A stretch of DNA of 64,000 nucleotides from Microbacterium sp. AK009 (GCF_013410955.1 NZ_JACCCG010000005.1:124001-188000), one strand, 5' to 3'. Positions 11,527 through 22,299 are shown, counted from the stretch's first letter. Numbers and translations: made by a program. Notes: generated by a model from the letters alone, not told the origin.

Positions 11527-12480
11527 TCAGCCCGGGGCGACCGGTGGCGGATCGACCGCGGCGCGACGCGGCCGGAGGGTGCCGCCCGTGGCGGCGAGCC
11601 AGCATCCGAGGATGACCAGCGGGAAGCCGAGAAGCAGTCCGACCGTGAGGGGCTCGGAGAGCACGATGACCCCGAGAAGGATGGCCACCACCGGATTGAC
11701 GTAGGTGAACAGCGGTGCGCGGGCGGGACCGACCTCGCGGATGAGGGCGAAGAAGGCGATGAACGCGAGTGCCGTGCAGAGCACCGCCAGGAGTCCCAGC
11801 GACCACAGGCTCCGTACGCTCGGCGGGCCCGGCTGCACGATCAGCGCCACCGGGAGGTAGCACAGCCCGACCACCAGCAGCGACACCGTGATGGTGCCGA
11901 GCGGCGGCACGTCGCGCAGCTTGTGGGCGACGATGAAGGGAGCGGTGGCGTACAGCACGGCCACCAGCAGCACCTCCCCCACGGCGATGAGACCGGCGAC
12001 GACCTCCCCCTCGGAGAGGGCGGGGCCTGCGACGATCACCCCGACGCCGAGGAATCCGATGACGAGGCCGAGGACCCGGGAGGGGCTGAGGGCGGCGCGG
12101 TCGCCGCCGATGACGGCGATGATCGCCGCGAACAGGGGCACCGTGGCCACGAGGAGTCCGGTCAGGCCCGATGACAGTGTCAGCTCGGCGTGGCTGAGGA
12201 GGAAGAACGGTCCGGCCATCTCGACCGCCCCGAATGCCAGCACCCATCCGATCTTCGCGAACGCGGGGCGCAGTGCCTTCGCGCGCAGCGCGAAGGGAAG
12301 CAGCAGCAGGGCGGCGGCCAGGGTTCTGCCCGCCACCACGCCTGCCGGGGAGATGGTCTCGACAGCTTCCTTGATGAAGAGGTACGGCATGCCCCAGAGC
12401 ACCGACATGACCGCGAAGAGGATCCAGCCGCGCGTGCCGAACCGACCTCCGGCCGGAGGGGCGGTGACGGGCGCGGTCAC
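11527..12480 (-). CDS. EamA/DMT-family transporter
   Basis: A 317-aa drug/metabolite-type membrane exporter with ten hydrophobic helices arranged as two EamA repeats; the second contains the typical [20 protein letters not shown] segment. Members export amino acids or small metabolites; the substrate is unknown here. The start is the GTG at 12480 that overlaps the recR stop (GTGA). The frame stays open further upstream, but that part is a shadow of recR. It is the third gene of a coupled dnaX-recR-EamA string. Confidence 0.88.
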   Translation of the reverse strand: MTAPVTAPPAGGRFGTRGWILFAVMSVLWGMPYLFIKEAVETISPAGVVAGRTLAAALLLLPFALRAKALRPAFAKIGWVLAFGAVEMAGPFFLLSHAELTLSSGLTGLLVATVPLFAAIIAVIGGDRAALSPSRVLGLVIGFLGVGVIVAGPALSEGEVVAGLIAVGEVLLVAVLYATAPFIVAHKLRDVPPLGTITVSLLVVGLCYLPVALIVQPGPPSVRSLWSLGLLAVLCTALAFIAFFALIREVGPARAPLFTYVNPVVAILLGVIVLSEPLTVGLLLGFPLVILGCWLAATGGTLRPRRAAVDPPPVAPG

Positions 12481-13070
12481 ATCGAGCGCCGGCCTTCGAA
12501 GGCCCGCCCCAGGGTCACCTCGTCGGCGTACTCGAGATCGCCCCCGACCGGCAGCCCCGAGGCCAACCGGGTAACGGTGATCTGCAGCGTGTGGAGCAAC
12601 CGGCTGAGGTATGTCGCCGTCGCCTCGCCCTCGAGGTTGGGGTTCGTGGCGAGGATGACCTCCTGCACGGTTCCGTCTGCCAGTCGCTGCATGAGCGACG
12701 CGATTCGCAGGTCGTCGGGTCCGATCCCCGCGATCGGGCTGATGGCGCCGCCGAGCACGTGGTAGAGCCCGCGGAACTCGCGGGTCCGTTCGATCGCCGC
12801 GACGTCTTTGGCATCCTCGACCACGCAGATGAGCGTGGCGTTGCGACGCGGGTCGCGGCAGATGGCGCAGCGCTCCTGCTCGGAGACGTTGCCGCAGATC
12901 TCGCAGAAGCGGACCCGCTCTCGCACGTCGGCGAGGAGGTGCGACAGCCGCGACACGTCGAAGTTCGGGGTCTGCAGGATGTGGAACACGATCCGCTGCG
13001 CCGACTTCGGTCCGATACCCGGAAGACGCCCGAACTCGTCGATCAGGTCCTGGACGATGCCGTCGTACAT
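12477..13070 (-). CDS. recR: Recombination mediator RecR
   Basis: Works with RecO and RecF to load RecA at gaps. The helix-hairpin-helix region [12 protein letters not shown] is at residues 17-28, the zinc finger CEIC-x8-CAIC at about residues 57-72, and the Toprim motifs VVEDAKDV and [12 protein letters not shown] follow. At 197 aa it is full length. Its ATG overlaps the dnaX stop by one base (TGATG), the usual dnaX-recR coupling, and its stop overlaps the transporter GTG. Confidence 0.97.
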   Translation of the reverse strand: MYDGIVQDLIDEFGRLPGIGPKSAQRIVFHILQTPNFDVSRLSHLLADVRERVRFCEICGNVSEQERCAICRDPRRNATLICVVEDAKDVAAIERTREFRGLYHVLGGAISPIAGIGPDDLRIASLMQRLADGTVQEVILATNPNLEGEATATYLSRLLHTLQITVTRLASGLPVGGDLEYADEVTLGRAFEGRRSM

Positions 13071-15298
13071 CAGCCGAACCTCGTCGGCGCCTGGTGCGGC
13101 TCCTCGCGGACGAATCGCGCACCCAGGACCTGGCGGACGACCGCCTCGCCGTACCGCTGCATGCCCCCGGAGGGCCGCGCGGGCGCCACGATGGGCGGGG
13201 CGATGACGGGAGGCACGGGGGCGTCGACGGCGCTCGGCGCCACCTCCACGTCGGAATCGTCGTCGGGCTCGGAGGAGGACACGACTTCGGAGGCCGGGAG
13301 CACCTGCCCCTCCCGCCGAGGTGCAGCAGTCGCCGCCCGGACGCGGGCGACCTCGATCGCGGCGTCTTCCGGATCGTCGTCGACGGCCAGGGCGGGCATC
13401 ACGCGATCAACGGCATCGCCGCCGGTCTCGCCGGCATCGCGCGGAATCGGGGCGACCGCCCACTCCGTGACCGAGGCCACGGCGCCGGCCGTCGCCCCGC
13501 CCGGCGCGGACGCGACCGGACGATCGGCGACGCCGCGCATCTGCGCTGCCTGCGGCGTGGCGGCCTGGCCCGCTCCCCCGCCTCGCCCGGGCGGGTCGGA
13601 CGGGCCGGGGTCGTCGTAGGGATCCGGCGGCGGGGGAGGCCCGTCCTCACCGCCGCTGTCTCGCTGGCCTTCGTCACGGGGCTCACCGGGACCGGCGTCA
13701 TGGCGGGCGAGGTACTTGACACGTATACCCAGGACCCCCTGGATCGCGGTACGGAGGTCTTCGCTGGGTCCCGCACCGGCGGTCCTCTGCTTGAACTTCA
13801 CCAGGTCGGCCTGGCTCTGGAACGACAGGGTGAGCACGTCGTCCTTCAGGTCGGCGACGCGCGCGGCCGTGGCGACCAGCCACGACGAACGGCTCAGGTC
13901 TTCGAGCCGAGCCAGCACCTCGGGCCAGGCATTGCGCATGAGCTCGAGGGTGACGGGACCGGCCGGCGGGGTGGCGACCGGTTGGACGGGTGTGGGTGCG
14001 GCCGGTGCAGAGGCCGAGGCCCCGACGTTCGGCGAGGACTCCGCGCCGGGTGACGGCACCGATGCCACCGACGGGCTCGACGCCGCCGATGTCGCCGCAG
14101 GGCTCGGCGCCGCCGCCGGGGCGGAGTCGGGCGCAGGCGGCGCCGGGGCGGCCGCGACGTGCGCGGCGGGCGACGCACCGACACCCGCCGCCGTCGTCCC
14201 CGTGTGCGTCAGCACGCGGGCGATCATCAGCTCGAGCTGCAGGCGCGGTGAGGTCGCACCGGTCATGTCGTCCAGAGCGCCGATGACGATGTCGGCGGTG
14301 CGCGAGAGCCGCTCGACCCCGAAGGCGTCGGCCTGCCGCATCATCTGGGCCAGATCCTCCTCGGACGTGCCGCGCAAGACCGCTGCCGCCCCCTGACCGG
14401 CGGCACCGACGATGATGAGGTCTCGCAGCCGCTCGAGCAGGTCGTCGACGAAACGACGCGGGTCCTGCCCGGTCTGCACCACCCGATCGACCGCCGCGAA
14501 CGCCGCGGCGGCATCGGCGGCGGCGAAGGCGTCGACGACCTCGTTCAGCAGCTCACCGTGGGTGTACCCGAGCAGGGCGACGGCGCGCTCGTACCGCACG
14601 ACCGGGCCGTCCGACCCGGCGATCAGCTGATCGAGGAGCGAGAGGGTGTCGCGGGGCGACCCCCCTCCGGCACGCACGACGAGCGGCAGGACGCCCGTCT
14701 CGACCGTCACACCCTCGCTCTCGCAGAGCGTGTGGACGTACTCCAGCATCGCGGCGGGGGGCACGAGTCGGAACGGGTAGTGATGCGTCCGCGACCGGAT
14801 CGTGCCGATGACCTTCTCGGGCTCGGTGGTGGCGAAGATGAACTTCACATGCTCGGGCGGTTCTTCGACGAGCTTCAGCAGCGCGTTGAAACCCTGCGGG
14901 GTGACCATGTGCGCCTCGTCGAGGATGAAGATCTTGAATCGATCGCGCGCGGGTGCGAAGACCGCCCGTTCCCGCAGATCGCGGGCATCGTCCACGCCGT
15001 TGTGGGAGGCCGCGTCGATTTCGACCACATCGAGCGAGCCGCCACCGCCCCGCCCCAGCTCCACGCAGCTCTCGCACGTGCCGCAGGGGGTGTCGGTGGG
15101 ACCCGCGGCGCAGTTCAGGCAGCGGGCGAGGATGCGCGCCGACGTCGTCTTCCCACAGCCGCGGGGACCGGAGAACAGGTAGGCGTGACCGACCCGATCG
15201 CTGCGCAGCGCCGTCATGAGCGGCTCGGTGACCTGCGACTGCCCGATCATCTCGCCGAACGCCTCGGGACGGTAGCGGCGATACAGGGCGGTGGTCAC
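13070..15298 (-). CDS. dnaX: DNA polymerase III gamma/tau subunit
   Basis: Clamp-loader ATPase of the replisome. Walker [10 protein letters not shown] is at residues 44-52, zinc cysteines C63, C72, C75 and C78, Walker B ILDEAH, and the sensor ATTEPEKV. After the clamp-loader core (about residues 1-375) comes a long Ala/Pro-rich linker, a tau-like domain III segment and an acidic/proline C-terminal tail, 742 aa in all. The GTG start is preceded by TAGGCT at 6 nt, so the mRNA is probably leaderless. I saw no obvious slippery heptamer for a gamma product. Confidence 0.96.
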   Translation of the reverse strand: MTTALYRRYRPEAFGEMIGQSQVTEPLMTALRSDRVGHAYLFSGPRGCGKTTSARILARCLNCAAGPTDTPCGTCESCVELGRGGGGSLDVVEIDAASHNGVDDARDLRERAVFAPARDRFKIFILDEAHMVTPQGFNALLKLVEEPPEHVKFIFATTEPEKVIGTIRSRTHHYPFRLVPPAAMLEYVHTLCESEGVTVETGVLPLVVRAGGGSPRDTLSLLDQLIAGSDGPVVRYERAVALLGYTHGELLNEVVDAFAAADAAAAFAAVDRVVQTGQDPRRFVDDLLERLRDLIIVGAAGQGAAAVLRGTSEEDLAQMMRQADAFGVERLSRTADIVIGALDDMTGATSPRLQLELMIARVLTHTGTTAAGVGASPAAHVAAAPAPPAPDSAPAAAPSPAATSAASSPSVASVPSPGAESSPNVGASASAPAAPTPVQPVATPPAGPVTLELMRNAWPEVLARLEDLSRSSWLVATAARVADLKDDVLTLSFQSQADLVKFKQRTAGAGPSEDLRTAIQGVLGIRVKYLARHDAGPGEPRDEGQRDSGGEDGPPPPPDPYDDPGPSDPPGRGGGAGQAATPQAAQMRGVADRPVASAPGGATAGAVASVTEWAVAPIPRDAGETGGDAVDRVMPALAVDDDPEDAAIEVARVRAATAAPRREGQVLPASEVVSSSEPDDDSDVEVAPSAVDAPVPPVIAPPIVAPARPSGGMQRYGEAVVRQVLGARFVREEPHQAPTRFG

Positions 15299-15304
15299 CC
15301 GAAC

Positions 15305-15310
15305 AGCCTA
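15305..15310 (-). promoter_or_regulatory. -10 box of leaderless dnaX
   Basis: TAGGCT lies exactly 6 nt before the dnaX GTG at 15298; no ribosome-binding site is present. Confidence 0.6.
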
Positions 15311-15365
15311 CGGCGTGCCCCCGACATCCGTTCTGCCGGTTCCTCCCGCCCCGCAGCGAACCGGA

Positions 15366-17897
15366 TCACCGGTCCGCCACGGGCTCCCGCTCCCCGCTCG
15401 CGGCGGGAATCGGGGAGGTGATGATCGGGATGGAAGCGGTCACCGTCGGCACCGACGCCGACAGCGTCGTGCCGTCCTCGAGCTCGACATCGGCGAACTG
15501 CGTCAGCGACGGGCGACCGGGGATCACCGGTCCCTGATCCTCCAGCGCGACGGTGACCCCCTCGCCGGGCGAGACCACGTAGGGAGTCCCGCGCACACTG
15601 AAGATGAGCGGCGCCTCGCCCTCGATCCGCACCCGCATCTCGGTGGCGCGGATCGACACGTGGACCGGGGTGTCGCGCCAGCGGAGCGGGAAGGACAGCT
15701 CCTCCCATCCGGCGGGCAGACGCGGGTCGAACGAGAGTTCGCCGGCGTGATCGCGCATGCCGCCGAAACCGCTCACGAGCGCGGTCCACACCCCGCCCGC
15801 CGAGGCGACGTGCACCCCGTCCGCGGCGTTGTGGTGCAGGTCGGCGAGATCGACGAAGATCGCCTGCCGGAAGTAGTCCAGCGCCAGCTCCTGATAGCCC
15901 ACCTCGGCGGCGAGGATCGTCTGCACCACGGCCGACAGCGTGGAGTCGCCCGTCGTCAGCGGGTCGTAGTACTCGAAGTCGGCGAGCTTGTCCTCGTCGG
16001 AGAAGTGCTCCCCCTGCAGGAACAGGGCGAGGACCACGTCGGCCTGTTTGAGCACCTGGTAGCGGTAGATGACCAGCGGGTGGAAGTGCAGCAGGAGCGG
16101 ACGCTTGTCGGACGGCGTCGCCTCGAGATCCCACACCTCGCGCTCGAGGAAGATCTCGTCCTGCGGATGGATGCCGAGAGCGGTGCTGAAGGGGATGTGC
16201 ATGGCCTCGGCCGCGCGCTCCCAGTGCTCCGGCTCGGCCGGATCCAGCGCCAGCCGCTCGGCGGCCGCGCGGTATGCGCCGGGGTCGCTGTCGGCCATGT
16301 CGCGCAACGTGCGGGCGGCGAAACGCAGGTTGAAGCGCGCCATGACGTTGGTGAAGAGGTTGTCGTTGACGACGGTGGTGTACTCGTCCGGCCCCGTCAC
16401 ACCGTGGATGTGGAACGACTCGATCGCATCTCCGCTGGATGTGCGCCAGAAGCCCAGCGTGGTCCACAAGCGGGCGGTCTCGACGGCGATGTCCACGCCC
16501 TCGCGGTACAGGAAGTCGGTGTCGCCGGTGGCCCGCACGTACTTCGCCAGCGCGAAGCAGACGTCGGCGTTGATGTGGTACTGCGCGGTGCCGGCGGCGT
16601 AGTAGGCCGAGGCCTCCTCGCCGTTGATGGTGCGCCACGGGAAGAGGGCGCCGGCCTCGTTCAGCTGGTAGGCGCGCCGCCGCGCGGCGGGCAGCATGAG
16701 GTAGCGCATCCGCAGCGCGTTGCGGGCCCACAGTGGGGTCGTATAGGCCAGGAACGGCAGGACGTACACCTCGGTGTCCCAGAAGTAGTGACCGCTGTAG
16801 CCCGAACCCGTGACGCCCTTCGCGGGGACACCGTGCTGATCGGCCCGCGCTGCCGCCTGCGCCAGCTCGTAGAGGCACCAGCGGGTCGCCTGCTGGATCT
16901 CGGGCTGGCCCTTGATGCGGATGTCGCTGCGCGCCCAGAACGCATCGAGCCACGCCCGCTGCCGCTCGAACTGGTGTGTCACGCCCTCGGCCAGGGCGCG
17001 GTCGATGGTGCGGCGGCAGCGGTCGACCAGCTCCCGCGCGGGCACGCCGCGCGAGGTGTGGTAGCTGACGAGCTTGGTCACCCGGATGGGGACCCCTGCC
17101 CGCGCCTGCACGCGGAAGACGTTCTTGGCGATGTCGGGCTCGACGATGCCCCGGGCCGAGTAGTGGTTCTCGGTCTCCACGATATGGTCGGCGACGACGG
17201 CGAGCGTCATCCCCGAGTCGGCGACCTGATACGCCAGCGCCGAGCGGTCGCGATCCTGCCAGTACTCCTTGGGCTGGAGCACCCTCTCGTGCATCCTGTC
17301 GCTGCGCCGGGGGTCGAACCCCGCCCGCTTCGCCGGCGCGGGAGACCCGCCGTAGACGTCTTCGCCGTCCTGCCGGTTGATCAGCTGGCAGTTGATGGTC
17401 ACCGGCGCGTCGGCGTTCAGCACGGTGACGTCGAGGCGAAGGATCACCAGGTGCTTCTCCTCGAACGACACCATGCGCTCGTCTTCGATCAGCACCTCTT
17501 TGCCGGAGGGCGTCACCCACAGCACACGGCGGCGCAGCACGCCGCTTTCCATGTCGAGCTCCCGGTGGTACTCGCGCACGTCCGCCACGTCGAGCGAGAG
17601 CGGCTCGTCGTCGACGTAGACCCGCATGATCTTGGCGTCGGGAGCGTTGACGATGATCTGGCCGACCTCGGCGAAGCCGTAGGCCTGCTCGGCGTGGTGG
17701 ATGGGGAAGGTCTCGTGGAACCCGTTGATGAACGTGCCGTGCTCGTGGGCGTGGCGGCCCTCGGGCGTGTTCCCCCGAAGCCCGACGTAGCCGTTGCCGA
17801 CCGCGAACAGCGTCTCGGTGACGCCCTGATCCTCCAGCGAGAACCGCTTCTCGATCAGCCGCCAGGGATCGACGGGGAACCGGTCGCGGTCCATCAT
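15366..17897 (-). CDS. Glycoside hydrolase family 65 disaccharide phosphorylase
   Basis: An 843-aa cytosolic GH65 enzyme (maltose/trehalose/kojibiose phosphorylase group) that splits an alpha-glucoside with phosphate to release beta-glucose 1-phosphate. An N-terminal beta-sandwich is followed by the (alpha/alpha)6 barrel. The general-acid glutamate is E505 in HGVTGPDEYT, and the substrate-binding GYSGHYFWDTEVYVLPF motif lies near residue 375. It overlaps the upstream HAD gene by 4 nt; that enzyme would convert the beta-glucose 1-phosphate product to glucose 6-phosphate. Disaccharide specificity cannot be read from sequence. Confidence 0.92.
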   Translation of the reverse strand: MMDRDRFPVDPWRLIEKRFSLEDQGVTETLFAVGNGYVGLRGNTPEGRHAHEHGTFINGFHETFPIHHAEQAYGFAEVGQIIVNAPDAKIMRVYVDDEPLSLDVADVREYHRELDMESGVLRRRVLWVTPSGKEVLIEDERMVSFEEKHLVILRLDVTVLNADAPVTINCQLINRQDGEDVYGGSPAPAKRAGFDPRRSDRMHERVLQPKEYWQDRDRSALAYQVADSGMTLAVVADHIVETENHYSARGIVEPDIAKNVFRVQARAGVPIRVTKLVSYHTSRGVPARELVDRCRRTIDRALAEGVTHQFERQRAWLDAFWARSDIRIKGQPEIQQATRWCLYELAQAAARADQHGVPAKGVTGSGYSGHYFWDTEVYVLPFLAYTTPLWARNALRMRYLMLPAARRRAYQLNEAGALFPWRTINGEEASAYYAAGTAQYHINADVCFALAKYVRATGDTDFLYREGVDIAVETARLWTTLGFWRTSSGDAIESFHIHGVTGPDEYTTVVNDNLFTNVMARFNLRFAARTLRDMADSDPGAYRAAAERLALDPAEPEHWERAAEAMHIPFSTALGIHPQDEIFLEREVWDLEATPSDKRPLLLHFHPLVIYRYQVLKQADVVLALFLQGEHFSDEDKLADFEYYDPLTTGDSTLSAVVQTILAAEVGYQELALDYFRQAIFVDLADLHHNAADGVHVASAGGVWTALVSGFGGMRDHAGELSFDPRLPAGWEELSFPLRWRDTPVHVSIRATEMRVRIEGEAPLIFSVRGTPYVVSPGEGVTVALEDQGPVIPGRPSLTQFADVELEDGTTLSASVPTVTASIPIITSPIPAASGEREPVADR

Positions 17898-18640
17898 GCC
17901 GGGATCTCCTTCTCGACGAACTCGGCGAGGTCGCTCACCACGACGTGTGCGCCGGCGTCGCGCAGCGTGTCGACGCCGGCTCCGCGGTCAACGCCGACCA
18001 CGAGCCCGTAACCGGCCGCGACCGCCGACTGCACGCCGCTGAGAGCGTCTTCGACGGCGGCGCTGCGCGCGGGGTCGACGCCCAGCATCCGTGCCGCCTC
18101 GGCGAAGACGTCTGGCGCGGGCTTGGAGGCCAGATGGTCGCGCTCGGCGATGACCCCGTCCATCACGACCGAGAATCGGTCGCGGATGCCCGCGACGGCG
18201 AGCACCTCCTCGGCGTTCTTCGAGCTCGACACCACCGCGATCGGCACCTTCGCGGCGATGAGGACGTCCAGAAGGGCGACCGATCCCGGATAGGGGGCGA
18301 TGCCGTCGCTCCGCAGCACCCGCGCGAAGACGTCGTTCTTGCGATTGCCGATTCCGCAGACCGTGTCGGCAGTGGACGCGTCGGAGGGGTCTCCCCACGC
18401 AACCTCGACGTCTCTGCTGCGCAGCAGGCTCGCGACGCCGTCGTACCTCTTCTTGCCGTCGAGGTGGGCGAAGTAGTCGGCGTCGCTGTAGGGCGGAGTG
18501 ATGTCCCACGCGGCGAAGAGCTCCTCGAACATCGTCCGCCACGCGTGCATGTGCGCCTCGGCGGTCGGGGTGAGGACGCCGTCGAGATCGAACAGCACAC
18601 CGTCGTAGGTCGTGAGGTCGGGAAGGGAAGGGGCGGTCAC
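17894..18640 (-). CDS. Beta-phosphoglucomutase-like HAD hydrolase
   Basis: A 248-aa HAD class IA protein. Catalytic D18 and D20 are in FDLDGVLTPT, SSSKN is motif II, and KPAPDVF with VEDALSGV supply motifs III and IV. The D-x-D followed by GV is typical of beta-phosphoglucomutases, which isomerise beta-glucose 1-phosphate to glucose 6-phosphate. Coupling (4-nt overlap) to a GH65 phosphorylase, whose product is that sugar phosphate, strengthens the call. The GTG start has GGAGA 5-6 nt upstream. A phosphatase role remains possible. Confidence 0.88.
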   Translation of the reverse strand: MTAPSLPDLTTYDGVLFDLDGVLTPTAEAHMHAWRTMFEELFAAWDITPPYSDADYFAHLDGKKRYDGVASLLRSRDVEVAWGDPSDASTADTVCGIGNRKNDVFARVLRSDGIAPYPGSVALLDVLIAAKVPIAVVSSSKNAEEVLAVAGIRDRFSVVMDGVIAERDHLASKPAPDVFAEAARMLGVDPARSAAVEDALSGVQSAVAAGYGLVVGVDRGAGVDTLRDAGAHVVVSDLAEFVEKEIPA

Positions 18641-18727
18641 GGTTTCTCCATACGCGAGCGAGGCTCCTGCCGGGGGGTGCGGAACGGAGCAGCGAGAGGG
18701 ACGGATAAAGCGTAGTGGCCTGCGATC

Positions 18728-18750
18728 GAGCCCGGTGAACGCGGGGGCTC
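18728..18750 (-). terminator. Weak hairpin after ackA
   Basis: GAGCCC (18728-18733) pairs with GGGCTC (18745-18750) just past the ackA stop. The stem is only 6 bp and there is no T-run, so this is a tentative terminator. Confidence 0.3.
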
Positions 18751-18758
18751 CGCACGTC

Positions 18759-20000
18759 TCACGGGGTCTCGGTGCGTCCTGCCACGCTCAGGGTCTGCCG
18801 AGCGATCTCGAGTTCTTCGTTCGTGGGCACGACGAGGACGGTGACCGGCGAATCGTCGGTGGAGATGACCCGGATGCCCCGCTCACGCGCCTCGTTTCGC
18901 GCAGGATCGACCCGGACGCCGGCGAACCCGAGGGTCGCCAGCGCCGCGGCGCGCACACGGGGGACGTTCTCGCCGACGCCCGCGGTGAAGGAGATGACGT
19001 CGACCCCGCCGAGCTGCGCGAGGTACGCCCCCGCGTAGGCCCGCAGCCGGTGCACATAGACCTCGAACGCGAGGGTCGCCGCGGCGTCGCCGCGGTCGAT
19101 GCCCGCCTGGATGTCCCGCATGTCCGACACCCCGGCAAGACCCTGCAGTCCGCTCCGCTTGTTCAGCAGCGCGTCGAGGTCGTCGATGGAGAGCCCGGCA
19201 CGCCGGGAGAGCTGGAACAGCACCGCCGGATCAAGGTCGCCCGAGCGGGTGCCCATCACCAGCCCCTCCAGAGGCGTGAGGCCCATCGACGTCTCGACGG
19301 ATCGACCGTCTTCGATCGCCGCGACCGACGCCCCGTTCCCGAGGTGGAAGACGATCTGCCGGAGCTCGGCGATCGGTCGGCCGAGGAAAGCGGCGGCCGC
19401 CTCGCTGACGAACTTGTGGCTGGTGCCGTGGAAGCCGTAGCGCCGGATGCGATGGGCGGCGGCGAGCTCGGCGTCGATCGCGTAGGTGTAGGCCGCGGGC
19501 GGCAGCGTCTGGTGGAACGCGGTATCGAAGACCGCGACGTGGGGGACGAGGGGGAAGGCCTTCTCTGCCGCGACGATGCCGGCGAGGTTCGCCGGGTTGT
19601 GCAGCGGTGCGAGGACCGACAGCTCGTCGATGTTGATCTCCACCAGCGGGGTCACCAGGGTGGGCTCGAAGAACCGTGCGCCGCCGTGGACGACCCGGTG
19701 CCCGACCGCGACCGGGGCGGTGTCCGTCAGCGACGGACCGTTGTCGGCGAAGGCCTCCAGCATGACCGCGAAGCCGGCCGTGTGGTCGGGGATGGGGAGC
19801 TCGCGCTCGTAGGTCGCGTCGACCATCGTCGTCGCGGGGCCCGTCGTCGATGACTGATGCACGGTGTGGATCGCGCGACCCTGTCCTGCCTGCCCGATGC
19901 GTTCCACCAGGCCCGAGGCCAGCAGGGTCTCCCCCGTCATGTCGATGAGCTGGTACTTGAACGACGAGGATCCGCTGTTGACCACGAGGACCGGGGTCAC
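18759..20000 (-). CDS. ackA: Acetate kinase
   Basis: Interconverts acetyl phosphate plus ADP with acetate plus ATP, completing the Pta-AckA overflow/acetate assimilation pathway. The phosphate-binding NSGSSSFKYQ is at residues 8-17, GHRVVHGG near residue 107 and GTRSGDLDP in the middle, and the length of 413 aa is standard. The GTG start overlaps the pta stop (GTGA), so translation is coupled to pta. Confidence 0.97.
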   Translation of the reverse strand: MTPVLVVNSGSSSFKYQLIDMTGETLLASGLVERIGQAGQGRAIHTVHQSSTTGPATTMVDATYERELPIPDHTAGFAVMLEAFADNGPSLTDTAPVAVGHRVVHGGARFFEPTLVTPLVEINIDELSVLAPLHNPANLAGIVAAEKAFPLVPHVAVFDTAFHQTLPPAAYTYAIDAELAAAHRIRRYGFHGTSHKFVSEAAAAFLGRPIAELRQIVFHLGNGASVAAIEDGRSVETSMGLTPLEGLVMGTRSGDLDPAVLFQLSRRAGLSIDDLDALLNKRSGLQGLAGVSDMRDIQAGIDRGDAAATLAFEVYVHRLRAYAGAYLAQLGGVDVISFTAGVGENVPRVRAAALATLGFAGVRVDPARNEARERGIRVISTDDSPVTVLVVPTNEELEIARQTLSVAGRTETP

Positions 20001-22153
20001 TTCCCGCCCTCTCCCTGCGCCTGGATCGCGGTGATCGCGATGGTGTTGACGATGTCGTCGACGAGGGCACCCCGCGAGAGGTCGTTGATGGGCTTGTTCA
20101 GCCCCTGCAGCACGGGGCCGATCGCGACCGCGCCGGCCGAGCGCTGCACCGCCTTGTAGGTGTTGTTGCCGGTGTTCAAGTCGGGGAAGACGAACACCGT
20201 CGCCCGCCCTGCGACAGCCGAGCCGGGGGCCTTGGCGGCGGCGACCGCGGCGTCGGCGGCGGCGTCGTACTGGATCGGCCCCTCGACGGGCAGCTCGGGT
20301 GCGCGCTCGCGCACGAGCGCCGTGGCCGCCCGGACCTTCTCGACGTCCGCGCCGGAGCCCGACTCCCCCGTCGAGTACGACAGCATCGCCACGCGAGGCT
20401 CGATGCCGAACTGCTCGGCGGTCGCCGCTGACGAGATGGCGATGTCGGCCAGCTGCTCCGAGGTCGGGTCGGGGATGACGGCGCAGTCGCCGTACACCAG
20501 CACGCGGTCGGCCAGTGCCATCAGGAAGACGCTGGAGACGACCGAGACACCGGGCTTGGTCTTGATGATCTCGAACGCAGGGCGGATGGTGTGGGCTGTC
20601 GTGTGCGCCGCCCCCGAGACCATGCCGTCGGCAAGGCCCAGGTGCACCATGAGCGTCCCGAAGTACGACACATCCGTCACGGTGTCGGCCGCCTGGGCGT
20701 AGGTGACCCCCTTGTGGGCGCGCAACCGCTCGTACTCGCGCGCGAAGCGGTCGACGTGCACAGCGTCGAAGGGCGAGATGACCTCCGCGCCGTGGATGTC
20801 GATTCCGAGCTCGATCGCGCGGTTTCGCACTTCGATCTCCTCGCCGAGGATCGTCAGGTCGGCGACGCCGCGGGCCAGCACGGTCGCCGCGGCGCGGAGG
20901 ATGCGGTCGTCGTCACCCTCGGGCAGGACGATCCGTCGACGCTCGGCACGAGCGCGCTCGAGCAGGCGGTACTCGAACATCAGCGGAGTGACGACGGTGG
21001 GCCGGGCGAGCCCCAGCGCGGTGACCAGGGTCTCGGTGTCCACATGCCTTTCGAACATCGACAGGGCGGTGTCGTACCGGCGCTGCGAGTCGGCGGCCAG
21101 CCGCCCGCGCGTCCCCATGATCCTGACCGCGGTGTCGTAGGTGCCGAGGTCGGTGGCGATGATCGGCAGCGACGAGTCGAGGCCGTCGATGAGCGTGTCG
21201 ACCGGCTCGGGAAGAGGGAAGGGACCGTTGAGGATGACCGCCGCGATGCTCGGGAAGGTGCCCGACGAATTCGCCAGCAGCGTGGCGAGCAGCACCTCCG
21301 TGCGATCGGCCGGGATCACCACGATCGCCGATTCGGTGAGGCGCGGCAGCACGTTCACCATCGACATGCCGGCGATGACCACCCCGAGCACCTCGCGGGT
21401 GAACAGGTCGGCATCGCCCTTGACGAGGCGACCGTCGACGGCGCGGGCGACATCGCGGACGGACGGAGCGACCAGCAGGCGGTCTTCAGGAAGCGCCCAG
21501 ACGGGCACCTGTCGCGTGCCGCCCGCGGCGGGACCACCGGTCTTCCGCGCTGCGGAGACGACGGCGGAGATGGCGGCGACGACCTCGTCGAGGCGATCGG
21601 GGTCGGCCCGGTTGGCGACCACGGCGAACAGCTCGGCACGCTCGTGGGCCAGTTCGGAGAGCGCGAGGGAGGTGATCTGCCCCATCTCGGCGGGTGTCCG
21701 CGCGATGGTGGTGCCCAGCTGCTCACCCTGGCCGTGCTGGGCGCGACCGCCGAGCACCAGGAGCACCGGAGCGCCGAGATTGACCGCGATGCGGGCGTTG
21801 TAGGTCAGCTCGGCGGGGCTGCCGACATCGGTGTAGTCGCTGCCGAGCACCACCACGGCGTCGCAGGCCGCGGCGACGGCGTGGTAGCGCTCCACGATGG
21901 TGGCCAGCGCCTGCTCGGGGTCGCGGCGCACGTCGTCGTAGGTGACGCCGATGCAGTCCTCGTAGGGCAGGTCGACGCCGTCGTGGTCGAGGAGCATCTC
22001 GAGGACGTAGTCGGGCTCGATCGTGGAGCGGGCGATCGTGCGGAAGACCCCGACGCGGGAGGCCGCGTGGCTCAGGGCGTCGAGGACGCCGAGCGCGATC
22101 GTCGACTTGCCCGAGTGACCTTCGGCCGAGGTGATGTAGATGCTCTGCGCCAC
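19997..22153 (-). CDS. pta: Phosphate acetyltransferase
   Basis: Transfers acetyl between CoA and phosphate. This is the long form (718 aa): an N-terminal P-loop BioD/DRTGG-like region (SAEGHSGKSTIALG at the start) fused to the C-terminal catalytic PTA domain, recognised by LPEGDDDRILRAA and VFPDLNTGNNTYKAVQR. It heads the pta-ackA operon. The GTG start has TAGGCT exactly 6 nt upstream, indicating a leaderless mRNA; the SRP RNA gene ends about 50 nt further upstream. Confidence 0.97.
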   Translation of the reverse strand: MAQSIYITSAEGHSGKSTIALGVLDALSHAASRVGVFRTIARSTIEPDYVLEMLLDHDGVDLPYEDCIGVTYDDVRRDPEQALATIVERYHAVAAACDAVVVLGSDYTDVGSPAELTYNARIAVNLGAPVLLVLGGRAQHGQGEQLGTTIARTPAEMGQITSLALSELAHERAELFAVVANRADPDRLDEVVAAISAVVSAARKTGGPAAGGTRQVPVWALPEDRLLVAPSVRDVARAVDGRLVKGDADLFTREVLGVVIAGMSMVNVLPRLTESAIVVIPADRTEVLLATLLANSSGTFPSIAAVILNGPFPLPEPVDTLIDGLDSSLPIIATDLGTYDTAVRIMGTRGRLAADSQRRYDTALSMFERHVDTETLVTALGLARPTVVTPLMFEYRLLERARAERRRIVLPEGDDDRILRAAATVLARGVADLTILGEEIEVRNRAIELGIDIHGAEVISPFDAVHVDRFAREYERLRAHKGVTYAQAADTVTDVSYFGTLMVHLGLADGMVSGAAHTTAHTIRPAFEIIKTKPGVSVVSSVFLMALADRVLVYGDCAVIPDPTSEQLADIAISSAATAEQFGIEPRVAMLSYSTGESGSGADVEKVRAATALVRERAPELPVEGPIQYDAAADAAVAAAKAPGSAVAGRATVFVFPDLNTGNNTYKAVQRSAGAVAIGPVLQGLNKPINDLSRGALVDDIVNTIAITAIQAQGEGGK

Positions 22154-22159
22154 CCCACC

Positions 22160-22165
22160 AGCCTA
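22160..22165 (-). promoter_or_regulatory. -10 box of leaderless pta
   Basis: TAGGCT lies 6 nt before the pta GTG at 22153. Confidence 0.6.
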
Positions 22166-22202
22166 TGGGCGGGGCCCCCGCCGAGCGCGTTCCGGGGAAA
22201 AG

Positions 22203-22293
22203 TAAGACTCTCCGCGAACCCGGCAGAGCCTGGTTACCCTTGCTACGTTTCCGTCCTGGGGGAGTTGGCCTGGATGCCGCCTCGCGGAGAGCT
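22203..22293 (-). ncRNA. ffs: Small signal recognition particle RNA (4.5S-like)
   Basis: The minus strand folds as one long hairpin. A perfect 10-bp terminal helix joins 22282-22291 with 22208-22217, and a CGGCA/TGCCG segment pairs further in. The apex reads CAGGACG-GAAA-CGTAGCA, that is a GNRA tetraloop with the 5' CAGG and 3' AGCA symmetric-loop strands that bind Ffh M domain in every bacterial SRP RNA. The size of about 90 nt fits the small bacterial type. TAGACT lies 6 nt upstream of the first base and a TTACTTTT tract follows the helix. Confidence 0.85.
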
Positions 22294-22299
22294 GGCCCC

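Noticed and set aside
15291..18011. A 906-codon open frame on the plus strand opposite the GH65 gene
   Set aside because: Codon composition and low-complexity Arg/Gly/Val content are those of an antisense shadow in high-GC DNA; the minus strand carries a clear GH65 enzyme with its catalytic motif.
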